A stretch of DNA of 64,000 nucleotides. Origin: Curvibacter sp. (GTDB taxonomy: Bacteria > Pseudomonadota > Gammaproteobacteria > Burkholderiales > Burkholderiaceae_C). This document shows positions 25,072 to 33,803 of this stretch, in pieces. The position numbers were made by a program, and so were the translations under genes. The DNA is taken from the NCBI GenBank assembly GCA_020621965.1, contig JAHRYV010000006.1, positions 24,849-88,848 on the forward strand, written 5' to 3'. The number at the start of each line of letters is the position of its first letter. Within the stretch, counting starts at the first letter, position 1. Below the pieces are notes generated by a model. That model was given only the letters and a program-made list of their open reading frames with translations. It ran no database searches and was not told the DNA's origin.

Positions 25072-25512
25072 TCACTGCGGCGGCCGGGTCTTGAGCAGAT
25101 CCTTGCGGCACAGCGGCCCGTCCATCGGGTCTTCCAGGCTGTGCGCGATGGCGGTCACCAGGGCGTGCGCCTCTTCGGCGCTGAAGTGCTCCATCAGCGG
25201 GCGCGCCACCGCGGGCGGCAGCCGCACGTCGACGGTGCTGCCGTCGGCGCGCGTGATGCTCAGGCTGGCCACCTGGTGGCTGCCCCAGTCGGGCCGGTCT
25301 TCGGCGCGCAGCATCTGCTCCTGCATCAGCGCCTCGTACTCGGCTTCCAGGGCCTCCAGCACCTCATCCGCGGGCTCGGTGTCGAGTTCGACCACCAGGC
25401 CCTCGATGTCGTCGTCGCGCAGGTGGAACGCCAGCGCGCGCGCCGCCAGCGCCTGCGCGAAACGGTCGCGCAGGTCGGCTTCGAAGAAGATGTAGCTGGA
25501 GCCCGCCGACAC
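25072..25512 (-). CDS. Conserved hypothetical acidic protein downstream of sqr
   Basis: 146 residues from a GTG 3 bases after the sqr stop, so it is the second gene of the sqr operon. The protein is acidic and helical (LRDDDIEGLVVELDTEPADEVLEALEAEYEALMQEQM), with no signal peptide or membrane segment. I do not recognise a family. Its start IFFEADLRDRFAQALAARAL and the end EEAHALVTAIAHSLEDPMDGPLCRKDLLKTRPP are the most pattern-rich parts. Confidence 0.7.
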   Translation of the reverse strand: MSAGSSYIFFEADLRDRFAQALAARALAFHLRDDDIEGLVVELDTEPADEVLEALEAEYEALMQEQMLRAEDRPDWGSHQVASLSITRADGSTVDVRLPPAVARPLMEHFSAEEAHALVTAIAHSLEDPMDGPLCRKDLLKTRPPQ

Positions 25513-25515
25513 GGC

Positions 25516-26793
25516 CTACTTCTTGTCCTTGAGCTTCATGATGCCCAGCGCGTTCATGACCATCTTCTCGAACAGCGGCTCGGAGGTGCCGGCCTTCATC
25601 TTGCGCATGAAGTACTTCTCGAAGGCGATCTTGGCCAGGTGCACCCACTTGCCCTGCGAGAACCAGTTCACGTTGCGCGGCGGGATCTGCGGCAGCGCCA
25701 CGAAGCAGGCGCCGGTGTCGCCGAAGTCGGCCAGGCACACGGCGTTCCAGGTGGCCTTGGTGCCGGGTTCCTTACCGTCGAGCACGTCGCGGATGTTGTG
25801 CGCGGTGGCCGTGACCATGGACTCGATCATGTAGCCGGTCTTGGGCGCGCCGGTGGGCACGGGCGTGGCTTCCACGGGCGGAATGGCCACACACACGCCC
25901 ACGGCGTAGATGTTCTTGAACTTTGGGTTGCGCTGGTGCGGGTCGATCAGGATGAAGCCGCGCGGATTGGTCAGGCCCTCAATGCCGAACACCGCATCGA
26001 TGCCCTTGAAGGCCGGCAGCATCATCGAGTACTTGAAATCCAGCACGTGCTCTTTCTTGGGCGTGCCGTCCTCGTTGTGCTCGGTCACGTACATCTTGCC
26101 GGCTTCCACCTTGGTGGTCTTGGCGTTGCAGATCCACTTGATGTGGCGGTCGCGCATGACCGATTCCAGCAGACCCTTGGAGTCGCCCACCCCGCCCAGG
26201 CCCAGGTGGCCGATATAGGGCTCGGCGGTCACGAAGGTCATGGGCACCTTGTCGCGGATCTTGCGCTTGCGCAGATCGGTGTCCATGATCATGGCGAACT
26301 CGTAGGCCGGGCCGTAGCACGAGGCCCCCTGCACCGCACCCACCACCACGTGGCCCGGGTCCTGCACGAATTTCTGCCAGTTGCGCTCGGCCTCCACCGC
26401 GTGGTCCACGTGGCAGATCGACTGCGTGTGGCCTTTCGGGCCCAGGCCTTCCACTTCGTCGAAGGCCAGCTTGGGGCCGGTGGCGATGACCAGGTAGTCG
26501 TAATCCACCGTTCGGCCGTCGTCCAGCTCGATCTGGTTCTTCTCGGGGTGCAGGCGCTTGGCACCCACGCCGATGAAGTCGATCTTCTTCTTCGCCAGCA
26601 CCGGCGCGATGTCAAGTTCGATGTCGTCGCGCTTGCGCCAGTCCACCGCCACCCAGGGATTGGACGGCACGAAGTGGAACTTCGGGTTGTTGGAAATGAC
26701 GGTGATTTTGTCGTCGGCGCGCGCGATTGCACGCATCTCATAGGCCATCGGCATGCCGCCGATGCCCGCGCCGAGGATCACGATATGGGCCAT
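25516..26793 (-). CDS. sqr: Sulfide:quinone oxidoreductase
   Basis: 425 residues from the ATG at 26793. N-terminal FAD motif ILGAGIGGMPMAYEM (6-20). Cysteines at about 127 (SICHVD), 159 (GASCYGPAYEF) and 353 (NAVCLAD) line up in position with C128, C160 and C356 of the Acidithiobacillus enzyme, the sulfide-oxidising trio. The C-terminal amphipathic stretch (FSQGKWVHLAKIAFEKYFMRKMK) fits a peripheral inner-membrane enzyme passing electrons to the quinone pool. A perfect FNR box lies about 110 bases upstream of the start. It oxidises sulfide, either for energy or detoxification. Confidence 0.87.
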   Translation of the reverse strand: MAHIVILGAGIGGMPMAYEMRAIARADDKITVISNNPKFHFVPSNPWVAVDWRKRDDIELDIAPVLAKKKIDFIGVGAKRLHPEKNQIELDDGRTVDYDYLVIATGPKLAFDEVEGLGPKGHTQSICHVDHAVEAERNWQKFVQDPGHVVVGAVQGASCYGPAYEFAMIMDTDLRKRKIRDKVPMTFVTAEPYIGHLGLGGVGDSKGLLESVMRDRHIKWICNAKTTKVEAGKMYVTEHNEDGTPKKEHVLDFKYSMMLPAFKGIDAVFGIEGLTNPRGFILIDPHQRNPKFKNIYAVGVCVAIPPVEATPVPTGAPKTGYMIESMVTATAHNIRDVLDGKEPGTKATWNAVCLADFGDTGACFVALPQIPPRNVNWFSQGKWVHLAKIAFEKYFMRKMKAGTSEPLFEKMVMNALGIMKLKDKK

Positions 26794-26895
26794 GGTGTTG
26801 TCTCCTGTAATTTCCGCTGCCTGGTAGCCGGTCATCGGCCACCGCCCGTAGCTGCGGCTGTGTCTGCTTTATAGGCATGGGGGTATCACTTGGGC

Positions 26896-26909
26896 TTGAT
26901 CCATATCAA
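26896..26909. promoter_or_regulatory. FNR-family box upstream of sqr
   Basis: TTGAT-CCAT-ATCAA matches the FNR consensus at all ten specified bases. At -41.5 it would place transcription start near 26861 on the minus strand, leaving a leader of about 68 bases before sqr. The neighbouring XRE gene ends here and is not a likely target. Confidence 0.65.
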
Positions 26910-26926
26910 CCCCAGGCGGCAAACCC

Positions 26927-27658
26927 TCAACGTCGCAGTGCAGCAAAGGCCTCAAACTCCCAGCTGCGCATGGCCAGCAGCAAAGTGTAGCCCTCGCGCT
27001 CTTTCTCCGCCAGCTTCTGGTCGGCCTGATGCTGCTGCGCGAAGTCCTGCGCCACGCGCTGCAGCCGCTCCATGAATGAAGGCGCCAGGCTGCGCGCGAT
27101 GCTGCCGTGCACCAGCAGCAGGCCCTCGCCGTGGCCGTCGAAGCCGCCGCTGTAATAGTCCAGCAGCGCGTGTTCGCGAAAGTAATCCATCACCGCCCCG
27201 TGCGGCCGCCAGCGGAAGGTCTTGGCCAGTTTCAGGCGGTAGCGGTTGAGTGGCCGCAGTTCGATGATGCCGATGCGGTCCAGCTGCGCCAGGTACTTCA
27301 CGCACTCGGCCTCGCTCAGGCGATAGGCCGCCACCATCTGCTCCAGCGTCCACTGGCTCAGCACGCAGATCGCCACCAGCAGCAGCTTCTTGTCGGCCAC
27401 CACGGCCTTCTCCTGCTGCTGCGTCAGCTCGGCCAGCAGGGGCTGGGCGTCCGCCACACGGCGCGCCAGCTCGGCAAAGTCCAGCTTGAGCGCGCGGCAG
27501 ATCGCGTCGATGCGCGACAGCGACATGTCGCCCTTGGCCAGCATGCGTTTGACGCTGCTCTCGGCCATGTCCAGCTTCTGCGCCAGATCGGCATAGGTCA
27601 GGCGGGCGGACTTGAGTTCCTGCTTCAGGGCCAGGACGAGGTCGGCGGTGGTGCTCAT
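26927..27658 (-). CDS. XRE-family helix-turn-helix regulator
   Basis: 243 residues from the ATG at 27658. The Cro/C1-type helix-turn-helix spans about 8-60 (LTYADLAQKLDMAESSVKRMLAKGDMSLSRIDAICRAL). The rest (about 90-243) is helical with WTLEQMVAAYRLSEAECVKYLAQLDRIGIIELRPLNRYRLKL, which looks like a second small winged-helix-like unit; no known ligand domain. A TATCGATA palindrome (27692-27699) lies 34 bases upstream and could be its own operator. Target genes are not evident. Confidence 0.82.
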   Translation of the reverse strand: MSTTADLVLALKQELKSARLTYADLAQKLDMAESSVKRMLAKGDMSLSRIDAICRALKLDFAELARRVADAQPLLAELTQQQEKAVVADKKLLLVAICVLSQWTLEQMVAAYRLSEAECVKYLAQLDRIGIIELRPLNRYRLKLAKTFRWRPHGAVMDYFREHALLDYYSGGFDGHGEGLLLVHGSIARSLAPSFMERLQRVAQDFAQQHQADQKLAEKEREGYTLLLAMRSWEFEAFAALRR

Positions 27659-27794
27659 GGTTTTGTCGGTCTCCAAGGGTCTGGTGTCGATTATCGATAC
27701 CCGCAGTGCATCTGGAGATGAATGTGCAGCAAATTCGCTACCGCTGCGGCGGGCGCGCCACACACTGCGCGCCATGTTCATCCCCGGAGCTCCC

Positions 27795-28559
27795 ATGCCC
27801 TCGCATCTCTCGCGGACCGAAGTCCTCTTGTCCCTGGCGCTGCTGGCGCTTGCCGTGGTGGCCGTCCTCGCCCCGCCGCTGGCCCAGCCCGCGCACTACC
27901 ACCACTTCGCCGACCAGCGCGACTGGCTGGGCATCCCCTGTGCCTACGACGTACTCAGCAACCTGGCCTTTGCGCTGTTCGGCGGGTTGGGCCTGTGGGT
28001 GCTGGCCCGCGTGCCGGCGCTGGTGCTGGCGCCCCCGCAGCGGGCGCTGGCCGCGCTGTTCTTCGGCGGCCTGGTGCTCACCACCCTGTGTTCCGCCTGG
28101 TACCACGTGCAGCCCGACGACGCCGGCCTGGTGGTGGACCGCCTGGGCATGACGGTCGCCTTCGCCGGCCTGCTGGGACTGGGTGTGGCCAGCCAGCTGC
28201 GCGAGCGCGCCGGCATCTGGCTGGCGCTGGCCGTGCTGCTGCTCGGGACCCTGAGCGTGGCCATCTGGGCCTACAACGGCAACCTGCTGCCCTGGGCCCT
28301 GCTGCAGGGCGGCGGCATGGTGCTGCTGCTGGGGCTGGCCTTGGCGCCCGCGCTGCCCGGCGCGCTGGCCGTGCGCTGGGGCGTGGTGGTCGGCCTCTAT
28401 GTTCTGGCCAAGGGGCTGGAGCTGGCCGACCATGCGGTGTTCGACCTCAGCGGCCAGCTCGTCGCCGGCCACAGCCTCAAACATCTGGTGGCGGCCTGCG
28501 CCGCCTGGCCCGTCATCGGTGCGCTGCAGGCACTCGGGCAGAATGCCGATCAACGCTAA
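27795..28559 (+). CDS. CREST-like (alkaline ceramidase-related) membrane protein
   Basis: 254 residues and about seven membrane helices. The pattern of conserved residues (Asn/Phe in DVLSNLAFALFGG, Ser and His in CSAWYHVQPDD, DRLGM, and a late GHSLKHLVAACAAWP with two His) fits the CREST superfamily of membrane hydrolases, which includes ceramidases and adiponectin receptors and uses Ser, Asp and three His to hold zinc. The exact substrate is not known; a lipid amide is possible. It is followed after 14 bases by the MFS-acyltransferase gene, hinting at a membrane-lipid theme. Confidence 0.65.
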   Translation: MPSHLSRTEVLLSLALLALAVVAVLAPPLAQPAHYHHFADQRDWLGIPCAYDVLSNLAFALFGGLGLWVLARVPALVLAPPQRALAALFFGGLVLTTLCSAWYHVQPDDAGLVVDRLGMTVAFAGLLGLGVASQLRERAGIWLALAVLLLGTLSVAIWAYNGNLLPWALLQGGGMVLLLGLALAPALPGALAVRWGVVVGLYVLAKGLELADHAVFDLSGQLVAGHSLKHLVAACAAWPVIGALQALGQNADQR

Positions 28560-28573
28560 CGGAGGAGACCGTC

Positions 28574-30505
28574 TTGGATCAGAACAACACCGTGCCCCGG
28601 GCCGCCGCGCACGACGAACACCCCAACCAGTTCGCCCTGCTGCGCCAGCGCCGCTTCGCCCCTTTCTTCTGGACGCAGTTCTGCGGCGCCGCCAACGACA
28701 ACCTGTTCAAGTTCGCCTTCACCGTCATGGTCACCTACCAGCTCAGCGTGAGCTGGCTGCCCCCGGCCATGGCGGGCCTGGTGATCGGCGCGCTGTTCAT
28801 CCTGCCCTTCCTGCTGTTTTCCGCCACCAGCGGCCAGCTGACCGACAAGTTCGAGAAGACGGCCATGATCCGCTTCGTCAAGAACCTGGAGATCGCCATC
28901 ATGCTGGTGGCGGCCTGGGGTTTCATCATGGGCAATGTGCCGGCGCTGCTGTTCTGCACCTTCATGATGGGCCTGCACTCCACGCTGTTCGGTCCGGTCA
29001 AGTTCGCCTACCTGCCCCAGGTGCTGAGCGAGCGTGAACTGACGGGCGGCAACGGCATGGTGGAGATGGGCACCTTCGTGGCCATCCTGCTGGGCAATGT
29101 GGTGGGCGGCCTGATCGTTGCCATCCCCGAGGTCGGCCCGCAGAACGTGGCCTTCGCCTGCGTGGCGCTGGCCATCCTCGGCCGGGTCACCGCCGCGCGC
29201 GTGCCGCACGCCACGGCCACCGACCCCGGGCTCAAGATCAACTGGAACCCCATCACCGAGACCTGGCGCAACCTCAAGCTCGCCCACGGCAACATCGTCG
29301 TCTACCGCTCGCTCTTGGGCATCAGCTGGATGTGGTTCTTCGGCGCCGTCTTCCTGAGCCAGTTCCCCAGCTTCGCCAAGGAAGTGCTGCACGGCGACGC
29401 CCACGTGGCCTCGGCCCTGCTGGTGGTGTTCTCCATCGGCATCGGCATCGGCTCGCTCATGTGCGAAATGCTCAGCCGCCGCCACGTGGAGATCGGCCTG
29501 GTGCCGCTGGGCGCCATCGGCATGACCGTCTTCGCCATGGATCTGTACTTCGCCTCCCGCAATCTGCCTGCCAGCGAGGTGATGGGCCTGGCCGCCTTCC
29601 TGGCCCAGGGCGCGCACTGGCGCGTCATGGCCGACCTGCTGCTGCTCAGCCTGTTCGCCGGCCTCTACAGCGTGCCCATGTACGCGCTCATTCAATTGCG
29701 CAGCCCGGCCACGCACCGCGCGCGCATCATCGCCGCCAACAACATCCTCAACGCCCTGTTCATGATCGCCAGCTCGCTCATCGCCGGCGCGCTGCTGGCC
29801 ATGAACGTGAGCATCCCGCAGATCTTCTTCCTGGTCGGCCTGGCCAATGCCGTGGTGGCGCTCTACATCTTCCTGCTGGTGCCGGAGTACCTGCTGCGTT
29901 TCGTGGCCTGGCTCATGAGCCACTTCGTCTACCGCTTCAAGGTCACCGGTGACGAAAACATTCCGACCGAAGGCCCGGCCCTGCTGGCCTGCAACCACGT
30001 GAGCTTCGTCGACGCCGTGCTGCTGCAGGCCGCCAGCCCGCGGCCCATCCGTTTCCTCATGGACCATCGCATCTTCCGCATCCCGGTGCTGGGCTGGCTG
30101 TTCAAACTCGCCAAGGCCATCCCCATCGCCCCGCGCAGCGAAGACCCCGAGGCCTACGAAGCCGCCTTCCGCGCCGCCGCCCAGGTGCTGAAAGAAGGCG
30201 ACCTCCTGGCCATCTTCCCCGAAGGCGGCATCACCCGCGACGGCACGCTGCAGGAGTTCAAGGGCGGCCTCATGAAGATCCTGGAACAGCAGCCCGTGCC
30301 CGTGGTGCCCATGGCACTCAACAACCTCTGGGGCTCCTTCTTCAGCCGCGCCGAGCTGGTGGACGGCAAGCCGACGGCGATGGTCAAGCCGTTCCGGCGG
30401 GGAATCTTCAACACGGTGGGGTTGAACGTGGGGGTGCCGCTGGCGGCCGCCGAGGTGCAGTTGGAGGGACTGCGGAGCAGGGTTGCGGGGCTCCTTCAAC
30501 CATAG
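28574..30505 (+). CDS. MFS transporter fused to a PlsC-type acyltransferase (LplT-PlsC)
   Basis: 643 residues from a TTG with GGAGGAG 6 bases ahead. Residues about 20-420 are an LplT-like major facilitator (FWTQFCGAANDNLFKFAFTVMVTY, a lysophospholipid flippase signature). Residues about 435-640 are a 1-acyl-glycerophosphate-type acyltransferase with NHVSFVD (HX4D motif) and FPEGGITRDG. In many proteobacteria the same polypeptide also carries an acyl-ACP synthetase (Aas) at its end; that third part is missing here and the frame stops cleanly after the acyltransferase. It likely flips lysophospholipid inward and reacylates it. Confidence 0.87.
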   Translation: MDQNNTVPRAAAHDEHPNQFALLRQRRFAPFFWTQFCGAANDNLFKFAFTVMVTYQLSVSWLPPAMAGLVIGALFILPFLLFSATSGQLTDKFEKTAMIRFVKNLEIAIMLVAAWGFIMGNVPALLFCTFMMGLHSTLFGPVKFAYLPQVLSERELTGGNGMVEMGTFVAILLGNVVGGLIVAIPEVGPQNVAFACVALAILGRVTAARVPHATATDPGLKINWNPITETWRNLKLAHGNIVVYRSLLGISWMWFFGAVFLSQFPSFAKEVLHGDAHVASALLVVFSIGIGIGSLMCEMLSRRHVEIGLVPLGAIGMTVFAMDLYFASRNLPASEVMGLAAFLAQGAHWRVMADLLLLSLFAGLYSVPMYALIQLRSPATHRARIIAANNILNALFMIASSLIAGALLAMNVSIPQIFFLVGLANAVVALYIFLLVPEYLLRFVAWLMSHFVYRFKVTGDENIPTEGPALLACNHVSFVDAVLLQAASPRPIRFLMDHRIFRIPVLGWLFKLAKAIPIAPRSEDPEAYEAAFRAAAQVLKEGDLLAIFPEGGITRDGTLQEFKGGLMKILEQQPVPVVPMALNNLWGSFFSRAELVDGKPTAMVKPFRRGIFNTVGLNVGVPLAAAEVQLEGLRSRVAGLLQP

Positions 30506-30567
30506 GCCACAGGCTGATCCACCCGGTCATGAGCTGCAGATCGCATTTATAGCCACAAGGAGGAGAG

Positions 30568-31167
30568 ATGTACCGTTATCGATTGATGGGCGCCTGCGTC
30601 TTGGCGCTGCTGTTGACGGCTTGCGCCGCCTTCATGGTTCCTGAAACATCAGACCCGGCCAAAAAACTGGGTTGGGCGCGGGAGCTGATTGAAAACCAAA
30701 ACCGTCCCATTCCGGCAGAGAGACTGATAGTCGAGGCGGTTGGTATTTACCAGCAACAACAGAACGAGTTGGGGTTGGCTGAAGCCTATCGGATGTACGG
30801 CCTGTTTTTCAAATCAAGGGCGGTGGGTAACTTTGAGGAGTACTACCAAAAGAACGGATTCAACGACAAAACGGCCAGCTACGGTGCGCGTTATCAAAAA
30901 GCCATTGAGTACTTTGACAAAGCGCGCGTGCTGCTGGAAAAGAATGACGATGTGAGATGGATTACGAACGTCCACGTTCAAAAGGCGTTTGCCTACGAGC
31001 TCATGAACAACATCGGAGCCGCTTGCGATGCCTATGACGCGGCACTGAAGAGTCATCATGCCGCCCAGAGGAGTCATCCGGATCTCGTCACGCTGGGGTT
31101 CAAGGGGCTCTCCAATTTTGAGCAGGAAATGGTTGAACGCAAGAAGCGCCTGGGCTGCCCCACGTGA
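30568..31167 (+). CDS. Putative lipoprotein with TPR-like helices
   Basis: 199 residues; lipobox LLTAC with Cys19. The mature protein is helical (EAVGIYQQQQNELGLAEAYRMYGLFF; YQKAIEYFDKARVLLEKND; AFAYELMNNIGAACDAYDAALKS) in the spacing of two or three tetratricopeptide-like pairs. I do not recognise a named family. GC content and codon use (many AAA, GAA, TTT) are clearly lower than in the flanking genes, a sign of recent transfer. An AAGGAGGAG ribosome site precedes it. Function unknown. Confidence 0.75.
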   Translation: MYRYRLMGACVLALLLTACAAFMVPETSDPAKKLGWARELIENQNRPIPAERLIVEAVGIYQQQQNELGLAEAYRMYGLFFKSRAVGNFEEYYQKNGFNDKTASYGARYQKAIEYFDKARVLLEKNDDVRWITNVHVQKAFAYELMNNIGAACDAYDAALKSHHAAQRSHPDLVTLGFKGLSNFEQEMVERKKRLGCPT

Positions 31168-31310
31168 AATGGTGACCAAGCCATCCTGCGACCTGCTCAA
31201 GCCGGAAGGGATCGCGCAGATTGTGTAGGGCCGGGTCTTGCATCCCAACATCGGCAGTCAGATACTCTGCATGGCGCGCAGCATTACATGTCAGCGATGA
31301 CGGGGCGCCC

Positions 31311-31853
31311 ATGAAAAAACTCCCACTCAGCAAAGCCTTCACCCTGCTGGAGCCCGGCCCGGTGGTGCTGATCACCACCCATGACGGTAAGCAAGGCAAC
31401 GTCATGACGATCTCATGGACCATGGTGGTGGACTTCACGCCGGTGTTTGCCATCACCACCGGGCCGTGGAACCATTCCTTCGCCGCCCTGCGCAAGACCG
31501 AGGAATGTGTGATCGCCATCCCCACCGTGGACCTGCTGGATAAGGTGGTGGGCGTGGGTACCTGCTCGGGCACCGACACGGACAAGTTCGCCAAATTCAA
31601 ACTCACGCCGCTCAAAGCCAGCAAGGTGAAGGCGCCGTTGATCCAGGAGTGCCTGGCGAACATCGAGTGCCGGCTGATCGACTACAACAAGAAGCACAGC
31701 GTCGTTTTCCTGCAAGGCGTGGCCGCCTGGGTGGACACCACGCGCAAGGAGCGGCGCATGCTGCACGCCGTGGGCGACGGCACCTTCATTGCCGACGGCC
31801 GCAAGCTGGACCGCCGCAAGGCGATGCGCTCCAAACTCCCGGCGGGCGTCTAG
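31311..31853 (+). CDS. Flavin reductase-like (FMN-binding split barrel) protein
   Basis: 180 residues from the ATG at 31311 (MKKLPLSKAFTLLEPGPVVLITT). The pattern GNVMTISWTMVVDFTPVFAITTGPWNHSF followed by TEECVIAIPTVDLLDKVVGVGT is that of the flavoredoxin/flavin reductase-like family, which binds FMN in a split-barrel dimer. It probably carries out an FMN-dependent reduction. It stands alone, 57 bases before another flavin protein gene, in a patch with uneven GC content. Confidence 0.83.
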   Translation: MKKLPLSKAFTLLEPGPVVLITTHDGKQGNVMTISWTMVVDFTPVFAITTGPWNHSFAALRKTEECVIAIPTVDLLDKVVGVGTCSGTDTDKFAKFKLTPLKASKVKAPLIQECLANIECRLIDYNKKHSVVFLQGVAAWVDTTRKERRMLHAVGDGTFIADGRKLDRRKAMRSKLPAGV

Positions 31854-31910
31854 GGCCTGGTTCGCGCCGGACTGCCGTCGTTGCGACCACGTTGTTTAAT
31901 GTCGGCTGAC

Positions 31911-32465
31911 ATGAAAGTGATCGCCTTGTCCGGCAGCCTGCGCGCCGCCTCCATCAACTCCGCCTTGCTGCGCGCCGCTGCAAGGCTCGCGCCACAGGAC
32001 ATGCGGATCGAGGTCTTCCGTGGTTTGGGTGATCTGCCCCTGTTCAATATCGATCTGGAGGCGGCCGTCCCCCCATCCGTGGCCGCGCTGCGCGCGGCCG
32101 TGGGCGGCGCAGACGCCTTGCTGATTGCAAGCCCGGAGTACGCGCATGGCGTCTCGGGTGTCATGAAGAATGCACTTGACTGGCTGGTCAGCCTGGAGTC
32201 CTTCATCAACAAGCCGGTGGCCCTGCTCAATGCGCAGCCCCGCGCCTACTTTTCGGACGCCGCGTTGCGGGAGACGCTCAAGACCATGTCCGCCGTCGTG
32301 GTCGAGTCCGCGTCGGTCAGCATCCAGCTGACGGCCGATACGCTGACAGAAGAGGGCATGCTGGCATCGCCGCCCGTGACGCAGGCCATCCTGGCCGCGC
32401 TGCTTGATCTGCGGGCTGCCGTCTTGGGCGGCGGCGGGCAGGGGCCCCTCTTTCCCGTCCGCTGA
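31911..32465 (+). CDS. NADPH-dependent FMN reductase (NAD(P)H quinone/azo/chromate reductase type)
   Basis: 184 residues. Flavodoxin-like: LSGSLRAASINSALLRAA near 5-22 binds the FMN phosphate and ASPEYAHGVSGVMKNALDW near 73-91 is the family signature. Two other in-frame starts (ATG at 31899 and TTG at 31881) are possible; none has a good ribosome site. The family reduces quinones, azo dyes or chromate, usually in defence against redox stress. It may be co-transcribed with the preceding flavin reductase-like gene. Confidence 0.85.
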   Translation: MKVIALSGSLRAASINSALLRAAARLAPQDMRIEVFRGLGDLPLFNIDLEAAVPPSVAALRAAVGGADALLIASPEYAHGVSGVMKNALDWLVSLESFINKPVALLNAQPRAYFSDAALRETLKTMSAVVVESASVSIQLTADTLTEEGMLASPPVTQAILAALLDLRAAVLGGGGQGPLFPVR

Positions 32466-32681
32466 GCGGGCGCAGGCTGCGGGTCGGACACCTGAGGCTG
32501 GGGAAGTTGGTCACGGCCGAAGTCGATACCGATCGGGGCGGCATCCTCGATGTTCGCCATACCTACGACAAGCTCGGAGAAGTGAGCCGGGTCGAGAAGA
32601 TCACCAGATAGCCGGAGCAATTGCGGCAGGGGCGCCCCCTGTGGTCCGACCGCCGTCTGGTGTTCGGCGTGACCCGCCGTC
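32466..32681. other. Gap with no clear gene; short coherent frame at 32472-32611
   Basis: One plus-strand frame here stays open and reads plausibly (RVGHLRLGKLVTAEVDTDRG and on to EKITR) before a TAG at 32609-32611, but it has no start codon of its own and I do not recognise it. It may be a decayed gene end. Otherwise nothing is seen. Confidence 0.25.
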
Positions 32682-33803
32682 TTACGACCCCGGCGTGAGC
32701 TCGTAATGCGTGCTGCGCCCACCCGCCTCGGCCTTCACCAATACGCCGCGTTCCACCAGGTCGCTGATGTCACGCAAGGCCGTGTCGGCTGAGCATTTGG
32801 CAATGGTCGCCCACTTGCTGCTGGTGAGCTTGCCTTCGAAACCGTCGAGCAGGCGGTTGAGCAGTTTGATCTGCCGTTCGTTCATGGGGGTGCCGGCCCA
32901 GCGCTGCCAGAAGCGGGCCTTGGCCAGCACGTCCGCCAGCGTGGTCTCTGCGTTCTGGATGGCGCGTTGCAGGCAGCCCAGGAACCAGGTCAGCCAGTCG
33001 CTCACGTCCAGGCCGCCCTTCTGGGTGCGCTCCAGCAGCTCGTAATAGTCTTTGCGTTCACGCTGGACCTGGGCCGACAGGCTGTAGAAGCGTTGCGCCG
33101 CCGGCTCGGCTCGGGCCAGGGCCATGTCGCCGATGGCCCGTGCGATACGGCCGTTGCCGTCCTCGAAGGGATGGAGGGTGACGAACCACAGGTGCGCCAG
33201 GCCGGCCCGGATCAGCGGGTCGTCGGGCTGCGCCACGTTGAACCAGCGCAGGAAATCCGACATCTCCGCGTCGAGCAGCGCGGCGGGGGGCGCCTGGTAA
33301 TGCACGGTCTGACGATCGAGCCGGCCCGAGACGACTTGCATGGGGCCATGGGCGTCATCGCGCCAGGCGCCTACGCGCAAGGCGGTCAGCCCGCTGCGGC
33401 CGGTGGGAAACAGGGCCGCGTGCCAGGCAAACAGGCGCTCGGCGTTCAACGGAGTCTGCGGGTTCTGCGTGGCATCCAGCACCATGTCCACCACGCCGTC
33501 GACGTGCCGGTCCGCCGGCGCCAGGGCGCCGATGTCGACGCCCAGGCGGCGGGCGATGGACGAGCGCACGGCATCCGGGTTGAGTAGCTCGCCCTCGATC
33601 TCGCTGGTCTTGAGCACGTCCTCGGTCAAGACGCCCAGCGTGGCCTGCTCGCGCAGGCCCAGGCCCAGGTCGTGCATGCGTCCGAGCAGCCGGCCCTGGG
33701 CCTGATGGGCTTGCGCCAGCAAGGGCGCCAGGCGCTGCAGGTCGTAGCGCCAGTGCGGCCAGTCGTCCTGCTGCCAGATATAGAGCTTATCGCTGCTGTT
33801 CAT
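32682..33803 (-). CDS. Fic-family AMP-transferase with C-terminal winged helix
   Basis: 373 residues from the ATG at 33803. The Fic motif HPFEDGNGRIAR (211-222) is complete, with the catalytic His, acidic metal ligand and phosphate-binding loop, so the enzyme should be active. An inhibitory helix of class II sits near the N-terminus, T66-SEI-E70-G71. The last 70 residues (MNERQIKLLNRLLDGFEGKLTSSKWATIAKCSADTALRDISDLVERGVLVK) are a winged helix-turn-helix. The N-terminal region WQQDDWPHWRYD is the DUF4172 type. Fic enzymes attach AMP to hydroxyl groups of target proteins. The gene has a large palindrome at its start codon, so self-repression is likely. Confidence 0.9.
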   Translation of the reverse strand: MNSSDKLYIWQQDDWPHWRYDLQRLAPLLAQAHQAQGRLLGRMHDLGLGLREQATLGVLTEDVLKTSEIEGELLNPDAVRSSIARRLGVDIGALAPADRHVDGVVDMVLDATQNPQTPLNAERLFAWHAALFPTGRSGLTALRVGAWRDDAHGPMQVVSGRLDRQTVHYQAPPAALLDAEMSDFLRWFNVAQPDDPLIRAGLAHLWFVTLHPFEDGNGRIARAIGDMALARAEPAAQRFYSLSAQVQRERKDYYELLERTQKGGLDVSDWLTWFLGCLQRAIQNAETTLADVLAKARFWQRWAGTPMNERQIKLLNRLLDGFEGKLTSSKWATIAKCSADTALRDISDLVERGVLVKAEAGGRSTHYELTPGS

